Assembly: GCF_003096355.1 (NCBI RefSeq)
Contig: NZ_QEKI01000016.1
Location: forward strand, 53,724 to 117,723
Direction of reading: 5' to 3'
Length of the DNA: 64,000 nucleotides
From: Pontibacter virosus
GTDB lineage: Bacteria > Bacteroidota > Bacteroidia > Cytophagales > Hymenobacteraceae
The position numbers and the translations under genes were made by a program. The stretch's first letter is position 1. Each line of letters opens with the position of its first letter. The notes beneath the pieces are model-generated. The model saw nothing but the letters and a program-made list of their open reading frames with translations. It had not been told where the DNA came from and did no database searches. Of this stretch, positions 53,455 through 62,773 are shown in pieces.

Positions 53455-55664
53455 AACCTATACCTGGTCTGCACCCTGATATCCGATCTTCTTGGTCCTA
53501 CAATCGTCTCCAGGCCTGAACCGATGGTGCGCTGGTTGCGGTAGTGCGTCAGCGCATATTTCACCCACACATCCATGCGGCGCATCGGCCTGAATTGCAA
53601 TAAGGCATACAGGCGGGTGCCTCTGCCACTGAAGGCAGGTATAGAAAAGGCATAAAGCACGTCTCTTTCAAAAGCATATTGGCGGGTTTCGTAATCGTCT
53701 GTGTCGAAAATGGCGTAACGGGTGCTGAGGCGAATTTTGCTGAAGTTGAAGTTGATGTCCTGGGAAATAAAGTATCCCGTCGTTTGGGGAGACTCCAGTT
53801 CAAAGCTGCTGAACTGCACCCGGGAGCGAAGGTTGACAACGGGCGTCGGCGTGAATTCATAGTACAAGAGGTAATTTTTGCGATTGGCCTGCCCCACATA
53901 GTCTATGCTGGTGCTATTTTCGGCTACGTTGCGGCCTTTGCTCTCAGAGCGGAACTGGGCGTAGAGCGAACTTTGGCGGTTGGGGCGGAAGTAGAGCCGC
54001 AGCATGTACTCGTCTCCCTGCGAAGGAGCATCCACACGGTAGCGGAGCCACGGAAAACGGAAGCGATCATAGTACGCGGTGAGCTCCCACTTCGGGAAAG
54101 GCTTTATCTTGATGCCCGTGTAAAATCCCTGTTCGTTAATATTGCGCGTTCCCTCGCCAAAGGCGTTGCCATAGAAGGTATGGAAATCGCGGGCGTAATA
54201 GCGGTAGAGCATGGCCAGTTCCACTTTGTTGGAGAGGTTGGCCGTCAAACCATTCACCGTGCCCAGGCCGCCGCTTTTGGAGATGGCCGTTTCACCGAAC
54301 AGGTATACGTTCTGCCAGGTATAGGCGTAGTTAGTGCCGATGTTGTAATTGCTCGTGCCGCCAAACTCGAAGCGCTGATAGGGCAATCCCGCTTTCTGGA
54401 TGGGCGAGCTGAAGCTGGTTGCCATGGCTGTTATACCTGCCAGCAATGTACGGTTGCGACTCTGGTACGTAGCATTTCCACCGATAATCTGTTCACGCGC
54501 CTGCGCTCTATTGGCCAGTTCGGTAGGGGTACGGTGGAAACCGGTTGTCTGTATACCTGTGAAGAAATCATCGAAGTTATCCAGCGTGTCGAGTTGTGTC
54601 TGCAGGTTGGCATCAACCCGTTTTCTTGACACGAAGCCTATTATATCCACTCTGCCCAAGGTATAGGTAGCCGCCGCCCCCCGGTAAAAGGCGTGTTCCA
54701 GCACCGAACTATAGGGGCGTATACCGACGTTCGGCCTACTCACGGTGGTAATCGTCTCACTGCCCTTGCCCACCGTATAGCCCGACGAAAGCAACAAGCC
54801 CTGCCCAAACTGCAGTTGGTAATCGCCTAGTGCAATTGTTTTAAACTTGCCTTTGTTGTAGAGCTGCAAATGCGCTGAGTAAAAATCGAATCCGTAGCGG
54901 CGGGTGTCGGGGTCCCAGGTAAACTGCTCTCCTGCATCTTTCTCAGCAGTGAAGCCCAGACTGTAGTCGCGGGTATGCCTCACGCGATAGCGCATCAGCA
55001 CTTTGTCGGGTGAGCCGAGGTAGCGCGTGATGGAGCGGCTGGAGGTATCGATGGAGGTATAGCCGCGCCGCTCCTGTAGGGTGCGCTCGTAGCGGATGAT
55101 CAGGGCGTTGTTGTCTTCGCCGACAATGCGCTGGAGGAGCGGGCGTTGGTCCGCGTTGAGGCCAGCATCATCGACCCGCACAAAATAGACCAACTTGTAA
55201 ATCGTGATCAGGTCAAAATCAGGAATAGCCTGCAATTCGTAGATGCTCAGCAGCGGGCCGTTCTCCCGGATGTGTCGGAAGAACGATGCGATCTGCGGGC
55301 GTGACAGAATGTAGAGCGACGCCAGTTCTTCGGGCGTGGTCCGGTTGAGGTCGATGGGGCGTTGAAAGTACTGGAAAAGCGTTTCGTAGAAGTCTTCGTA
55401 GGGCACGTTTTCGTCTTCCTGCTGCGCGAACAGCTCCTGCACGAACAGGTCGAAATCGAAGGTCTGGCGCGGATAGTCCTGTGCCTGCAGCGGCAACCAG
55501 GTGTAAAGTATAAGCAAGAGCGTCACTATACCTTGTTTGATGCCAGCTTGCGACCGCAATATTCTATACTTGAAGAGCGCCACTATACCCTGCATTTTGA
55601 GGACTTGCTGCCGTAGCAAGCGATGAATTATATACCTGAAGCATGTCGCTATACCTGGCTTCAT
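53451..55664 (-). CDS. helix-hairpin-helix outer-membrane beta-barrel protein
   Basis: 737 aa. A hydrophobic signal (GIVTLLLILYTWLPLQAQ) follows an unusually long N-terminal stretch. ComEA-like HhH segments lie at about 95-160 (IDLNRTTPEELASLYILSRP, LLSIYELQAIPDFD). The rest is a beta-barrel with alternating strands, ending VQTRYRF. Such proteins are frequent in Bacteroidota; their function is unknown. The start is 6 bp after the upstream gene, so the two form an operon. Confidence 0.85.
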   Translation of the reverse strand: MKPGIATCFRYIIHRLLRQQVLKMQGIVALFKYRILRSQAGIKQGIVTLLLILYTWLPLQAQDYPRQTFDFDLFVQELFAQQEDENVPYEDFYETLFQYFQRPIDLNRTTPEELASLYILSRPQIASFFRHIRENGPLLSIYELQAIPDFDLITIYKLVYFVRVDDAGLNADQRPLLQRIVGEDNNALIIRYERTLQERRGYTSIDTSSRSITRYLGSPDKVLMRYRVRHTRDYSLGFTAEKDAGEQFTWDPDTRRYGFDFYSAHLQLYNKGKFKTIALGDYQLQFGQGLLLSSGYTVGKGSETITTVSRPNVGIRPYSSVLEHAFYRGAAATYTLGRVDIIGFVSRKRVDANLQTQLDTLDNFDDFFTGIQTTGFHRTPTELANRAQAREQIIGGNATYQSRNRTLLAGITAMATSFSSPIQKAGLPYQRFEFGGTSNYNIGTNYAYTWQNVYLFGETAISKSGGLGTVNGLTANLSNKVELAMLYRYYARDFHTFYGNAFGEGTRNINEQGFYTGIKIKPFPKWELTAYYDRFRFPWLRYRVDAPSQGDEYMLRLYFRPNRQSSLYAQFRSESKGRNVAENSTSIDYVGQANRKNYLLYYEFTPTPVVNLRSRVQFSSFELESPQTTGYFISQDINFNFSKIRLSTRYAIFDTDDYETRQYAFERDVLYAFSIPAFSGRGTRLYALLQFRPMRRMDVWVKYALTHYRNQRTIGSGLETIVGPRRSDIRVQTRYRF

Positions 55665-55670
55665 TAGCTT

Positions 55671-56453
55671 TTATTTTTGGAAGGTATAGGAAAGTGACAG
55701 ATGATGGCTTTGACCAAGCAATGTAGTGGAGCCAAAAGCATAATCGGCAAGGAGTTGACGAGCCCGGAAGCCGAGCCCAAAGGTAGCGCGATTGGTGAGT
55801 GTACTGAAACCCGAGCGCAGGGCCACTTTCTCCTGCAAAAGCTGGTACTCTATACCTGCCTTGAAGTTGGCGGGGAAGTCAATGTGCTTTTCAGTTTCGG
55901 CGAGTACAAGTAGTTTTTGGTAAGGGCGATAACCGAGCCCCGCTTTCATGATGGTAGGCAGTCGTTCGTCGTCGAAGGCAGCCAATTTAGCCTGATTGAT
56001 ATTATAGGCATAGGCGCCAAAGAATAAACCCGGCACAATCTCCGCCTGTCCGCCCACCGACAACGCCACCGCCTTGCGGCTGCCATACCCTTCTGTCGCC
56101 ACCTGCCACAGATCTACTTTCCCGCCCAGACTAAACTGCCCCAGCTTGTGGCCTATACCTACCCCCACATGCTGCTGACTGTATAGCTCATCGCCAAAGC
56201 GACTCATACTCAGTCCGTAGTTACCATACCTGGCAGTAGGGTACACCGCCTGCAACGCCATGGTCGAAAAGGCCCTTACGCCAAAACGGTTTTCCGCGTA
56301 AGCACCCACTTGTGCTTTCTCGAGACCGGCTATACCTGCAACATTGTTGTTGAGTGCCCACAGATCAGGCAGCGTGACGGAGGCATTGCCCAACGCGGCG
56401 GCACGCGCACCTGCAGGCACATCGGCCTGCGCCTGTACGAGGCAAGGCAGCAA
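55671..56453 (-). CDS. PorV/UPF0164-like outer-membrane protein, start uncertain
   Basis: 260 aa from a TTG at 56453. The family start GARAAALGNASVTLPDLWAL with NNNVAGIAGLEKAQVGAYAE resembles PorV/PorQ-type FadL barrels. It continues as a barrel ending LSLSYTFQK. From TTG 56453 the signal peptide is too short; the frame remains open upstream and encodes a full signal (LHFLFLLLLPCLVQAQ) but has no in-frame ATG. The ATG at 56503 (plus 'cat' 56501-56503) would fit if one G were added to the G-run beside it. Confidence 0.78.
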   Translation of the reverse strand: MLPCLVQAQADVPAGARAAALGNASVTLPDLWALNNNVAGIAGLEKAQVGAYAENRFGVRAFSTMALQAVYPTARYGNYGLSMSRFGDELYSQQHVGVGIGHKLGQFSLGGKVDLWQVATEGYGSRKAVALSVGGQAEIVPGLFFGAYAYNINQAKLAAFDDERLPTIMKAGLGYRPYQKLLVLAETEKHIDFPANFKAGIEYQLLQEKVALRSGFSTLTNRATFGLGFRARQLLADYAFGSTTLLGQSHHLSLSYTFQK

Positions 56454-56503
56454 GAGGAGAAACAGGAAATGAAGTTTGTTTTGTAGAAGTTGCGTTATCC
56501 CAT

Positions 56504-56846
56504 CCGGTCGTATTTTATAGATAAAGTGCTATGTACGAGGGGGTAGGAGGAGGGTTGTGAAGGTTGGGATTTTTAGGATTAAAGAGAACTTTCAGGACTT
56601 GGAAGAACGCCATCCCCGGAAGTAAAGCTTATGCTACTTGCTACTAAGATCCTTACAGGATGACAAAAAAGTAGAATGGAGCCATTCAGGTATACACGGG
56701 GATGTGGACATCCCCACCAGCCTGCTTCCGGATCTGGAGATCCGAAAGAGCTTTAAGTTTGTTTGCCCGACATCCACAATAATCCTGTAAATCCTTAAAT
56801 CCTGCAAATCCTTGGGGTAGGGGCCCTATGTGAAGATTCAGACAAA
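56504..56846. repeat. gene-free region with repeats and palindromes
   Basis: No credible gene. It contains GGATTTTTAGGATTAAAGAG, palindromes GGGGATGTGGACATCCCC (56698-56715) and CGGATCTGGAGATCCG (56729-56744, followed by AAAGAGC), then repeated AATCCT words and GGGGTAGGGGCCCTAT near 56815. Related words occur at 16905-17012, 23650-24340 and 33269-34209. Confidence 0.65.
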
Positions 56847-56848
56847 AA

Positions 56849-56880
56849 AAAGCGCTGAGGAATATCCCCAGCGCCTTTGC
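56849..56880 (-). terminator. terminator after the S46 peptidase gene
   Basis: GCGCTG(A)GG pairs with CCCCAGCGC, with seven T's following on the minus strand (A-run 56844-56851). It lies 26 nt beyond the stop at 56906. Confidence 0.75.
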
Positions 56881-56905
56881 TTTATTCAGTTAAGAGTCGC
56901 TCTGC

Positions 56906-59239
56906 TTAGTTTTTTACTTCTACAGTAGCTCTTCTCTTACCGTCTTTCTTCTTTATTTTTACTGACTTCTTACCAGCGGCCAGGTCAGCTTTCGCTTCTT
57001 CGACAGCTGCGTTCAGGAGCTCAGTAGAGCCGTTGTCAGAAGCACCTGCAGTTGTAGTGGCACCAGCGTCGGCAGGACCTGGGCTGTTGGTGTCCACAAT
57101 GGTCATCTCGTTGATCAGGTTAGAAGCACCGGCGTACTTGTCTACCATGAACAGCACGTAGTTGGCGCTCACGTTGATGCAACGCTTGTAGTCCGGGTCG
57201 TATACCAGGTCACCAGTCATCGCTTCCCAGTTGCCGTCGAAGGCCAGACCGATCAACTCGCCGTTACCGTTGATCACCGGAGAACCTGAGTTACCGCCTG
57301 TGATGTCGTTATCGGTGATAAAGTTCACGATCAGCTCGCCGTCTTTGTTGGCATAGCGGCCGTAGTCTTTCGCTTCATACAGCTGCTTCAGCTTGGCAGG
57401 CACGATGAATTCCTCGTTGGTCGGATCCTCTTTCTGCATCACACCTTCCAGGGTCGTAATCACATTGTAAGTCACGCCGTCAGCAGGCTGGTAATTCTTT
57501 ACAGAACCATAGCTCAAGCGGATAGTCGAGTTCGCATCCGGGTAGTATACCTTGTCCGGGTTCATCTCGCGCAGACCGGCTGTGTATAGGCGATTCGCAC
57601 GGGCCAGTTTGGCGTTGCTCTCAGCCAGCTTAGGAGAGATGTTCGTTTGGTAATGCTCGATGATGGAGTTCACCAAGGTGAAGGCCGGGTCGTTAGCCAG
57701 TTGCTTCTGCGATGGGTTGTTCAGGAACTGCTCCGTCTTCTGCTTGTTCACCACAAACGAATTGCCGTACACATAGTCAGCCAGTTTATTAAAGTCGCCT
57801 TTGTACTTGGCTACCAGCTGCTTGAAAGCGTCTGGCTGCTGGTCTTTGGCGATGTCTTCGTGGTAGGCTTTCATCATGGCGGCAAACACTTTCTTGTCCG
57901 TAGCCATGTTGTAATCTTTGAAGAAAGCCTCAGCTCGTGGCTTCAGGTCTTCAGCGGCTTTTTTGGCGGCGTCAGCGTTGCCAGCTTTCAGGGCATTGTT
58001 CAAGGCCGACATGCGGTAAGCAAACAACAGGGCTTCAGTACCCAGCACCGCTTCGTTCAGGTATACAGAACCCAGGTTATACTTCTCGATTTCCTTGTAG
58101 GCTGCGTTCATGTCGTTGAGCGAAGAGCCGTAAAGCGCTTTGCGCTCAGGGTTGGCATCGGCCCAGGCCTGGAACTTCTTCTCGTCTGCTCGCTTGCCTT
58201 CTACCGTTTTCATACGCTTGATGCCTTCGTTCTGACCGATAGAGTACTTGTAGTAGTTGGCAGTTGAAGCATATTTAGACGCATACTGGATGCGGGTTGC
58301 ATCGCTCTTGTCCATATCTTCTTTCCAAAGGGCCAGCTTCTTGTCGCGCAGTTTAATGCGTGATTTGTTCAGCTGCTCTACGTCCAGCACCAGGCCTTCG
58401 GAAGTCATGAAACGCTTCGTGCGGCCCGGGAAACCGAATACCATTGCGAAGTCGTCCTGCTCCACACCACCAATGTTGATAGGCAGGTGGTGCTTAGGCT
58501 TGTAAGGCACGTTGGTCGCAGCATAATTGGCTGGCTTGCCGTCCGGCGCCATGTATACGCGGAACATGGCGAAGTCACCCGTGTGGCGTGGCCACATCCA
58601 GTTGTCAGTGTCGCCACCGAACTTGCCTACCGCAGACGGAGGCGTTCCTACCAGACGAACGTCTGTGAAGCGCTCGTAAACAAACAGGTAGTACTCGTTG
58701 CCGTTGAAGAAATCGCGCACATAAGACACGTAACGGTCATTCTCGCTGGCTTCTTTGGCGATGGCCTGCGCACGCTGCGAAGCAAGCTGCAGACGCTCTT
58801 TTTCAGGCGTATTTTTGTCGATGCCTTCCAGCACTTTCGCCGTCACGTCGTCCATGCGCACCAGGATGTCCACGAACAGGCCTTCGTTTGGAAGCTCCTG
58901 CTTGCGATCCGCGGCCCAGAAGCCGTTGGTCAGGTAGTCTTTTTCAGGAGTGGAGTGCGACTGGATCTGGCCGTAACCACAGTGATGGTTCGTCAGCAAG
59001 AGACCTTCGGCAGAGATGAACTCACCCGTACAGAAGCCGCCAAACTGCACGATGGCGTCTTTCAAGCTGGAGTTGTTCACGTTGTAGATTTCTTCGGCAG
59101 TCAGCTGCAGGCCTTTTTTCTGCATGTCAGCGTGGTTCAGGCGCTTGATCAGCATTGGCAGCCACATACCTTCGTCTGCTTTTGCGAAGGGCACGCAAAG
59201 CGAGACCAAAAGAAGGAGTGAAAGGATTCTTTTTAACAT
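56906..59239 (-). CDS. S46 family dipeptidyl-peptidase
   Basis: 777 aa. The signal peptide ends PFAKA, and mature residues begin DEGMWLPML. The catalytic triad is visible as His in LLLTNHHCGYGQIQ, Asp in PRHTGDFAMF and Ser in ITGGNSGSPVING. S46 enzymes (DPP7/DPP11) remove N-terminal dipeptides in the periplasm and feed peptide catabolism. Whether it prefers hydrophobic or acidic residues cannot be decided here. It has an extra charged tail of about 55 residues (KKSVKIKKKDGKRRATVEVKN at the end). Confidence 0.93.
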   Translation of the reverse strand: MLKRILSLLLLVSLCVPFAKADEGMWLPMLIKRLNHADMQKKGLQLTAEEIYNVNNSSLKDAIVQFGGFCTGEFISAEGLLLTNHHCGYGQIQSHSTPEKDYLTNGFWAADRKQELPNEGLFVDILVRMDDVTAKVLEGIDKNTPEKERLQLASQRAQAIAKEASENDRYVSYVRDFFNGNEYYLFVYERFTDVRLVGTPPSAVGKFGGDTDNWMWPRHTGDFAMFRVYMAPDGKPANYAATNVPYKPKHHLPINIGGVEQDDFAMVFGFPGRTKRFMTSEGLVLDVEQLNKSRIKLRDKKLALWKEDMDKSDATRIQYASKYASTANYYKYSIGQNEGIKRMKTVEGKRADEKKFQAWADANPERKALYGSSLNDMNAAYKEIEKYNLGSVYLNEAVLGTEALLFAYRMSALNNALKAGNADAAKKAAEDLKPRAEAFFKDYNMATDKKVFAAMMKAYHEDIAKDQQPDAFKQLVAKYKGDFNKLADYVYGNSFVVNKQKTEQFLNNPSQKQLANDPAFTLVNSIIEHYQTNISPKLAESNAKLARANRLYTAGLREMNPDKVYYPDANSTIRLSYGSVKNYQPADGVTYNVITTLEGVMQKEDPTNEEFIVPAKLKQLYEAKDYGRYANKDGELIVNFITDNDITGGNSGSPVINGNGELIGLAFDGNWEAMTGDLVYDPDYKRCINVSANYVLFMVDKYAGASNLINEMTIVDTNSPGPADAGATTTAGASDNGSTELLNAAVEEAKADLAAGKKSVKIKKKDGKRRATVEVKN

Positions 59240-59269
59240 GAAATTTTGTTTAGATTAGTTAAACTGTGA

Positions 59270-59277
59270 CAAATTTA
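59270..59277 (-). promoter_or_regulatory. -7 box TAAATTTG for the S46 peptidase
   Basis: The minus strand reads TAAATTTG, a TAnnTTTG match, 30 nt before the ATG. Confidence 0.5.
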
Positions 59278-59336
59278 TCTAAAAAATGCATTTGCTAACA
59301 GTTGTTCGGTAAATTTAAACGCAGCTAAATCACACC

Positions 59337-59558
59337 ATGACCTGGCTTTTCAAAAAACTACTGCTTGCGCTTCTCTGGGTATACCGCAACATGATATCCC
59401 CGCTGAAGCCCGCCACCTGCCGCTATACCCCAACCTGCTCATCCTACGCCGTGGGAGCTGTGAACAAGTATGGCCCCTTTAAAGGCGGCTGGATGGCCCT
59501 GAAGCGGATTGGCCGCTGCCATCCCTGGGGCGGGAGCGGGTATGATCCGGTGCCGTAA
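59337..59558 (+). CDS. yidD: membrane protein insertion efficiency factor YidD
   Basis: 73 aa. The family signature is [20 protein letters not shown], then [20 protein letters not shown] and [13 protein letters not shown]. It is an amphipathic, cysteine-rich small protein that assists YidC-dependent insertion into the inner membrane. It is divergent from the S46 peptidase, with no yidC or rnpA nearby. Confidence 0.93.
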   Translation: MTWLFKKLLLALLWVYRNMISPLKPATCRYTPTCSSYAVGAVNKYGPFKGGWMALKRIGRCHPWGGSGYDPVP

Positions 59559-59567
59559 AAGCTAGGG

Positions 59568-59927
59568 TTATTCGGCAGGTATAGGCAGGCCATGCATGCG
59601 GAGAAAGGAGAGTTTATCCCAATAGCCGCGCTGGAGCTTGATTTTGCCATCTGTCACCTGAAAGAAGCCGCATCCTCTCAGACCCAGTGGATCTTTCCAT
59701 TCCAATATGGCCCACTCACCGTCCTCAAACAGGTTTTCTACAACGCAGGTCATCTCGGCTGTAGCAAACTCTTGCGCGAACATTTCCTTAATAGCCGCCT
59801 TGCCCACTACGGGTTCATTAGCCACCTGGTGGTTGATGGCATCAGTATGGTACAGCTCAGCCAAAGCGTCGGCATTGCCTTGGTTAAAGAGCGTTACCCA
59901 TTGCTGTATCAGTTCTTTTGGACGCAT
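59568..59927 (-). CDS. SnoaL/NTF2-like protein
   Basis: 119 aa. The cone fold is suggested by LIQQWVTLFNQGNADALAELYHTDAI, VGKAAIKEMFAQEFA and WAILEWKDPLGLRGCGFFQVTDGKI. Members are small-molecule isomerases, hydrolases or binding proteins; no catalytic residues can be named. It is convergent with yidD, 9 bp apart, and lies 49 bp downstream of the FMN-reductase-like gene on the same strand. Confidence 0.82.
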   Translation of the reverse strand: MRPKELIQQWVTLFNQGNADALAELYHTDAINHQVANEPVVGKAAIKEMFAQEFATAEMTCVVENLFEDGEWAILEWKDPLGLRGCGFFQVTDGKIKLQRGYWDKLSFLRMHGLPIPAE

Positions 59928-59976
59928 GTAATGTGGATGGAATTGTTGGGATCGTCAAAAAAGTGGAGGCTATACC

Positions 59977-60561
59977 TTATTTTTTCTGCGCATACTTCAG
60001 CATTTGCTTCACCATGGTTTGGGCCGTGCTAGCGTAGTCTTCTTCATACTTTTTCATCAGTTCTTCTCGTGTGGGCTTTTCGCCTTTCGCCTGTTTCTCC
60101 CACAGCACCGACAGCGAAGCATAAGGCGGCAGTACGATACCTACAGCATTGTAAAAGTTGCTGACGTTAGCGATGACATGCTGCGCCCCGTCGGAGTCAC
60201 CGGTGATGACAATACCGCCTACCTTTCCTTCGAGCTTCGATTTTTTCCCTTCCAGAATCTCGTCATGAATCTCATCCAGGCGCTCAATTACCCGTTGTAT
60301 TTCCGAGGACTGGTTGTTCCACCAGATGGGCGTGGCGAACACAATGATATCGGATATGAGTATCTGTTCCAGTATACCTGGCCAGTCGTCGCCTTTGCCC
60401 ATGTCGCTGTAAGTGCCTGCCAGGATGTTATGCTCTACCAACTTGACGATGCTGCAGTCGATGTCCTGCTTTTTGAAATAGCCCGCCATAAACTCTGATA
60501 GAACCTCTGTGTTAGATAGGCCTTCTCTTTTGAGTGTGCCAAGTAGGATGATTGCTTTCAT
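59977..60561 (-). CDS. NADPH-dependent FMN reductase-like flavoprotein
   Basis: 194 aa. The N-terminal ILLGTLKREGLSNTEVLSEF forms the phosphate loop. DIIVFATPIWWNNQSSEIQRVI and KVGGIVITGDSDGAQH belong to the flavodoxin-like fold. It binds FMN and probably reduces quinones, azo or nitro compounds with NAD(P)H. It is likely in one unit with the NTF2-like gene. Confidence 0.88.
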   Translation of the reverse strand: MKAIILLGTLKREGLSNTEVLSEFMAGYFKKQDIDCSIVKLVEHNILAGTYSDMGKGDDWPGILEQILISDIIVFATPIWWNNQSSEIQRVIERLDEIHDEILEGKKSKLEGKVGGIVITGDSDGAQHVIANVSNFYNAVGIVLPPYASLSVLWEKQAKGEKPTREELMKKYEEDYASTAQTMVKQMLKYAQKK

Positions 60562-60772
60562 ACGCTGTTTACTCGAATAAGCTGGCGTAGGTTTGCACCA
60601 TGTAACAAGCTGGTTATGAATGAATTACTTTCCTGCATAAACTTAAGAGCGGCTTATGACAGCGTGATGGTTAGCGGTGTGAATCGTTAGAAGTAGAAAA
60701 ATGCGCTAAAAAGTGCGGAGGGCTTTAAGTTCATTTTAAGTTACAAGGGGTATAGAAGCGTGTTAGTAGCAG

Positions 60773-61204
60773 CTAAAAAAACAGGTCGAATACCTTTTGC
60801 TCTTTGCTATCGGTGAAACCTGTTTTCAGGTAAAATTTGTGGGTATCGATTCTTGTTGTGTTACAACGTACCCTGATTTTATTAATCCCGAAACCAGTCG
60901 CCCATACCTTTACCTGCTCTATTAGCAAATGACCTATACCTTGGCCCCTCAGGTGCTCGGCCACGACCAATCCGCCAATCTCTACAAAAGGCTCTGACTC
61001 CAACCGAAATGTATAGAAGCCGTGTATCCAGCCAACAATTTGCTCTTCTGCTATTGCCACAAAGCCACCATGGTCTTCCCGAGCCGCTACCTGCGCTATG
61101 CGCTCCTGCATTTCCTCAACTGTTACGCTATAGCCAAACTGGCGCGACAGCTCTGCCAGGGCTTCGGCATCATGTAAGATGATTTCTCTGAACGTGAGTT
61201 GCAT
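60773..61204 (-). CDS. GNAT family N-acetyltransferase
   Basis: 143 aa. The acetyl-CoA-binding block is LVVAEHLRGQGIGHLLIEQV. NKIRVRCNTTRIDTHKFYLKTGF is the C-terminal GNAT region. The substrate is not evident. It stands alone, with 211 bp without a gene upstream of the FMN-reductase gene. Confidence 0.9.
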   Translation of the reverse strand: MQLTFREIILHDAEALAELSRQFGYSVTVEEMQERIAQVAAREDHGGFVAIAEEQIVGWIHGFYTFRLESEPFVEIGGLVVAEHLRGQGIGHLLIEQVKVWATGFGINKIRVRCNTTRIDTHKFYLKTGFTDSKEQKVFDLFF

Positions 61205-61311
61205 AGTTATAGCGTAAAAGAAGGCTGAAGCGATGGTAAGGTATAAGAGAGACAGCTATACCTACACGACCCGCGGAGTGCCCCTTCGGTTGCATGACGC
61301 GTGAAAGTACC

Positions 61312-62724
61312 TTACCTTACAACCCCCTTCATCCAAGTGCTGATCGTCTCCAACGCGGCAGGTGCCATTGTCTCTTCAATGGAGCCATACTCTGTGTGTA
61401 ACCCCGTGTTAGCTGTCTGGAAAAGATGGTTGAGCCCTGGCATCTCCTTAATGGTAAAGCGCTTGTTGCCAGCGGCTTTTAGGGCCTTTTCGGTGGCGGC
61501 AAGGTTAAGGGAGGCAGGCACTTGCAAGTCCTTGCTGCCATTCAGCGCCAATACAGGCATCTTCAGTTTTTGCAAAGTCGGAGCCGGATCGTAGGCCAGG
61601 TAGTAGCGCATCCAGAGTGTTGTAAGTTGGGAGGCTAAGGCGCTTTCGCTCTGGTCTGTTAACCCGAGTTGCTGCTGCTCCTGCGCTGTCAGTTTGGATT
61701 TAGCTTCCTGCTCCAGCGCTTTGATCTTGTTGATGGCATCAAAGGTGTTTGTGTTAGAGGCGGCAACTTCGAACTGTGCTTTGCGCAGCGTCAGAAGTTT
61801 TTGTAGCGGCTGATCAGGTATACCAGCAGCACTGTAAATGGACTTGTTCTGGGCTACGAGCAGCTCGGTGCCGGGCACAGCATTTCCGGCCATCAGTACC
61901 ACAAAAGCCACATCTTTGTTAGCGGCGGCCACGCTACTCGCAATCAGGGCGCCTTCACTCAATCCCAGCAAACCAATCTTTTTAGGGTTAACCTCTTCGC
62001 GCGTTTTCAGATAAGTATAAGCTGCCTGTGCATCGGTCGTCAGGTCTTTGGTAGTGGCTGTGGTCGGGTTGCCCCCTGACTTGCCGGCACCCCGGTCGTC
62101 GAGGCGCAGCACGGCAAAACCCTGACGGGTAAGGTGGTCCGCCAGCACCAGGAAGGGCTTATGGCCAAGCAGCGTCATGTCGCGGTCTTGGGCGCCGGAG
62201 CCGGTAAAGAGAATAACGGCGGCGTGGGGACCTTTGCCTTCAGGTATAGAAAGTGTGCCGGCCAGTTTTATACCTGCCGTTTTGTTCTCCACAGTCACTT
62301 CCTGCTCCTGGTAAGGATATGGCTTCACGGGCTCCTGTGCTCGGCGGGCAACTTCCGCCGCGCCCCTTTTCAGTTGCATCGGAAGCGAGTAGCCGCCTTG
62401 CTTCCAGTGCCCGTCTATTGTTTCTGCACCGTTCATCTTGCCTACATACACGCCGCCAATAGCACGGATGTTCAGGTGTAGGCTGTCTTTTGTCAGTTTC
62501 ACTTCCTGCACCGGTATACCTTTGGCCCCCTGCTGCGGACTGTCCATGGTGGCTGTAAGTGTGCCATCGGCCTCTGCCTTGATGTGCAGCACGAGTGGAA
62601 GACTGGTGCCTCCCACGTTCAGTGCCCCGTTCCAGGTACCGGTGACCTGCTCGGGCGCTGCTTGCTGCGCTAGAATCATGAAAGGAAGTAATAGTGTGGC
62701 TAAGAAGAGGATAAGTCGATTCAT
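61312..62724 (-). CDS. secreted alpha/beta hydrolase of the S9/dienelactone-hydrolase type
   Basis: 470 aa. The signal peptide MNRLILFLATLLLPFMILAQ is followed by a beta-rich domain (about 25-130; GTWNGALNVGGTSLPLVLHI). The hydrolase domain then shows VILFTGSGAQDRD, LRLDDRGAGKSGG, nucleophile GLSEGALIASSV, an Asp in LNGSKDLQVPA and His in PGLNHLFQT. It would act in the periplasm as an esterase or peptidase; the substrate is unknown. Its start lies 50 bp after the broken sdpI. Confidence 0.87.
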   Translation of the reverse strand: MNRLILFLATLLLPFMILAQQAAPEQVTGTWNGALNVGGTSLPLVLHIKAEADGTLTATMDSPQQGAKGIPVQEVKLTKDSLHLNIRAIGGVYVGKMNGAETIDGHWKQGGYSLPMQLKRGAAEVARRAQEPVKPYPYQEQEVTVENKTAGIKLAGTLSIPEGKGPHAAVILFTGSGAQDRDMTLLGHKPFLVLADHLTRQGFAVLRLDDRGAGKSGGNPTTATTKDLTTDAQAAYTYLKTREEVNPKKIGLLGLSEGALIASSVAAANKDVAFVVLMAGNAVPGTELLVAQNKSIYSAAGIPDQPLQKLLTLRKAQFEVAASNTNTFDAINKIKALEQEAKSKLTAQEQQQLGLTDQSESALASQLTTLWMRYYLAYDPAPTLQKLKMPVLALNGSKDLQVPASLNLAATEKALKAAGNKRFTIKEMPGLNHLFQTANTGLHTEYGSIEETMAPAALETISTWMKGVVR

Positions 62725-62773
62725 GTGATAGAGGGTGTAGACCTGGTAAATGCTTTGGTTAGGTAAGTGAAAT

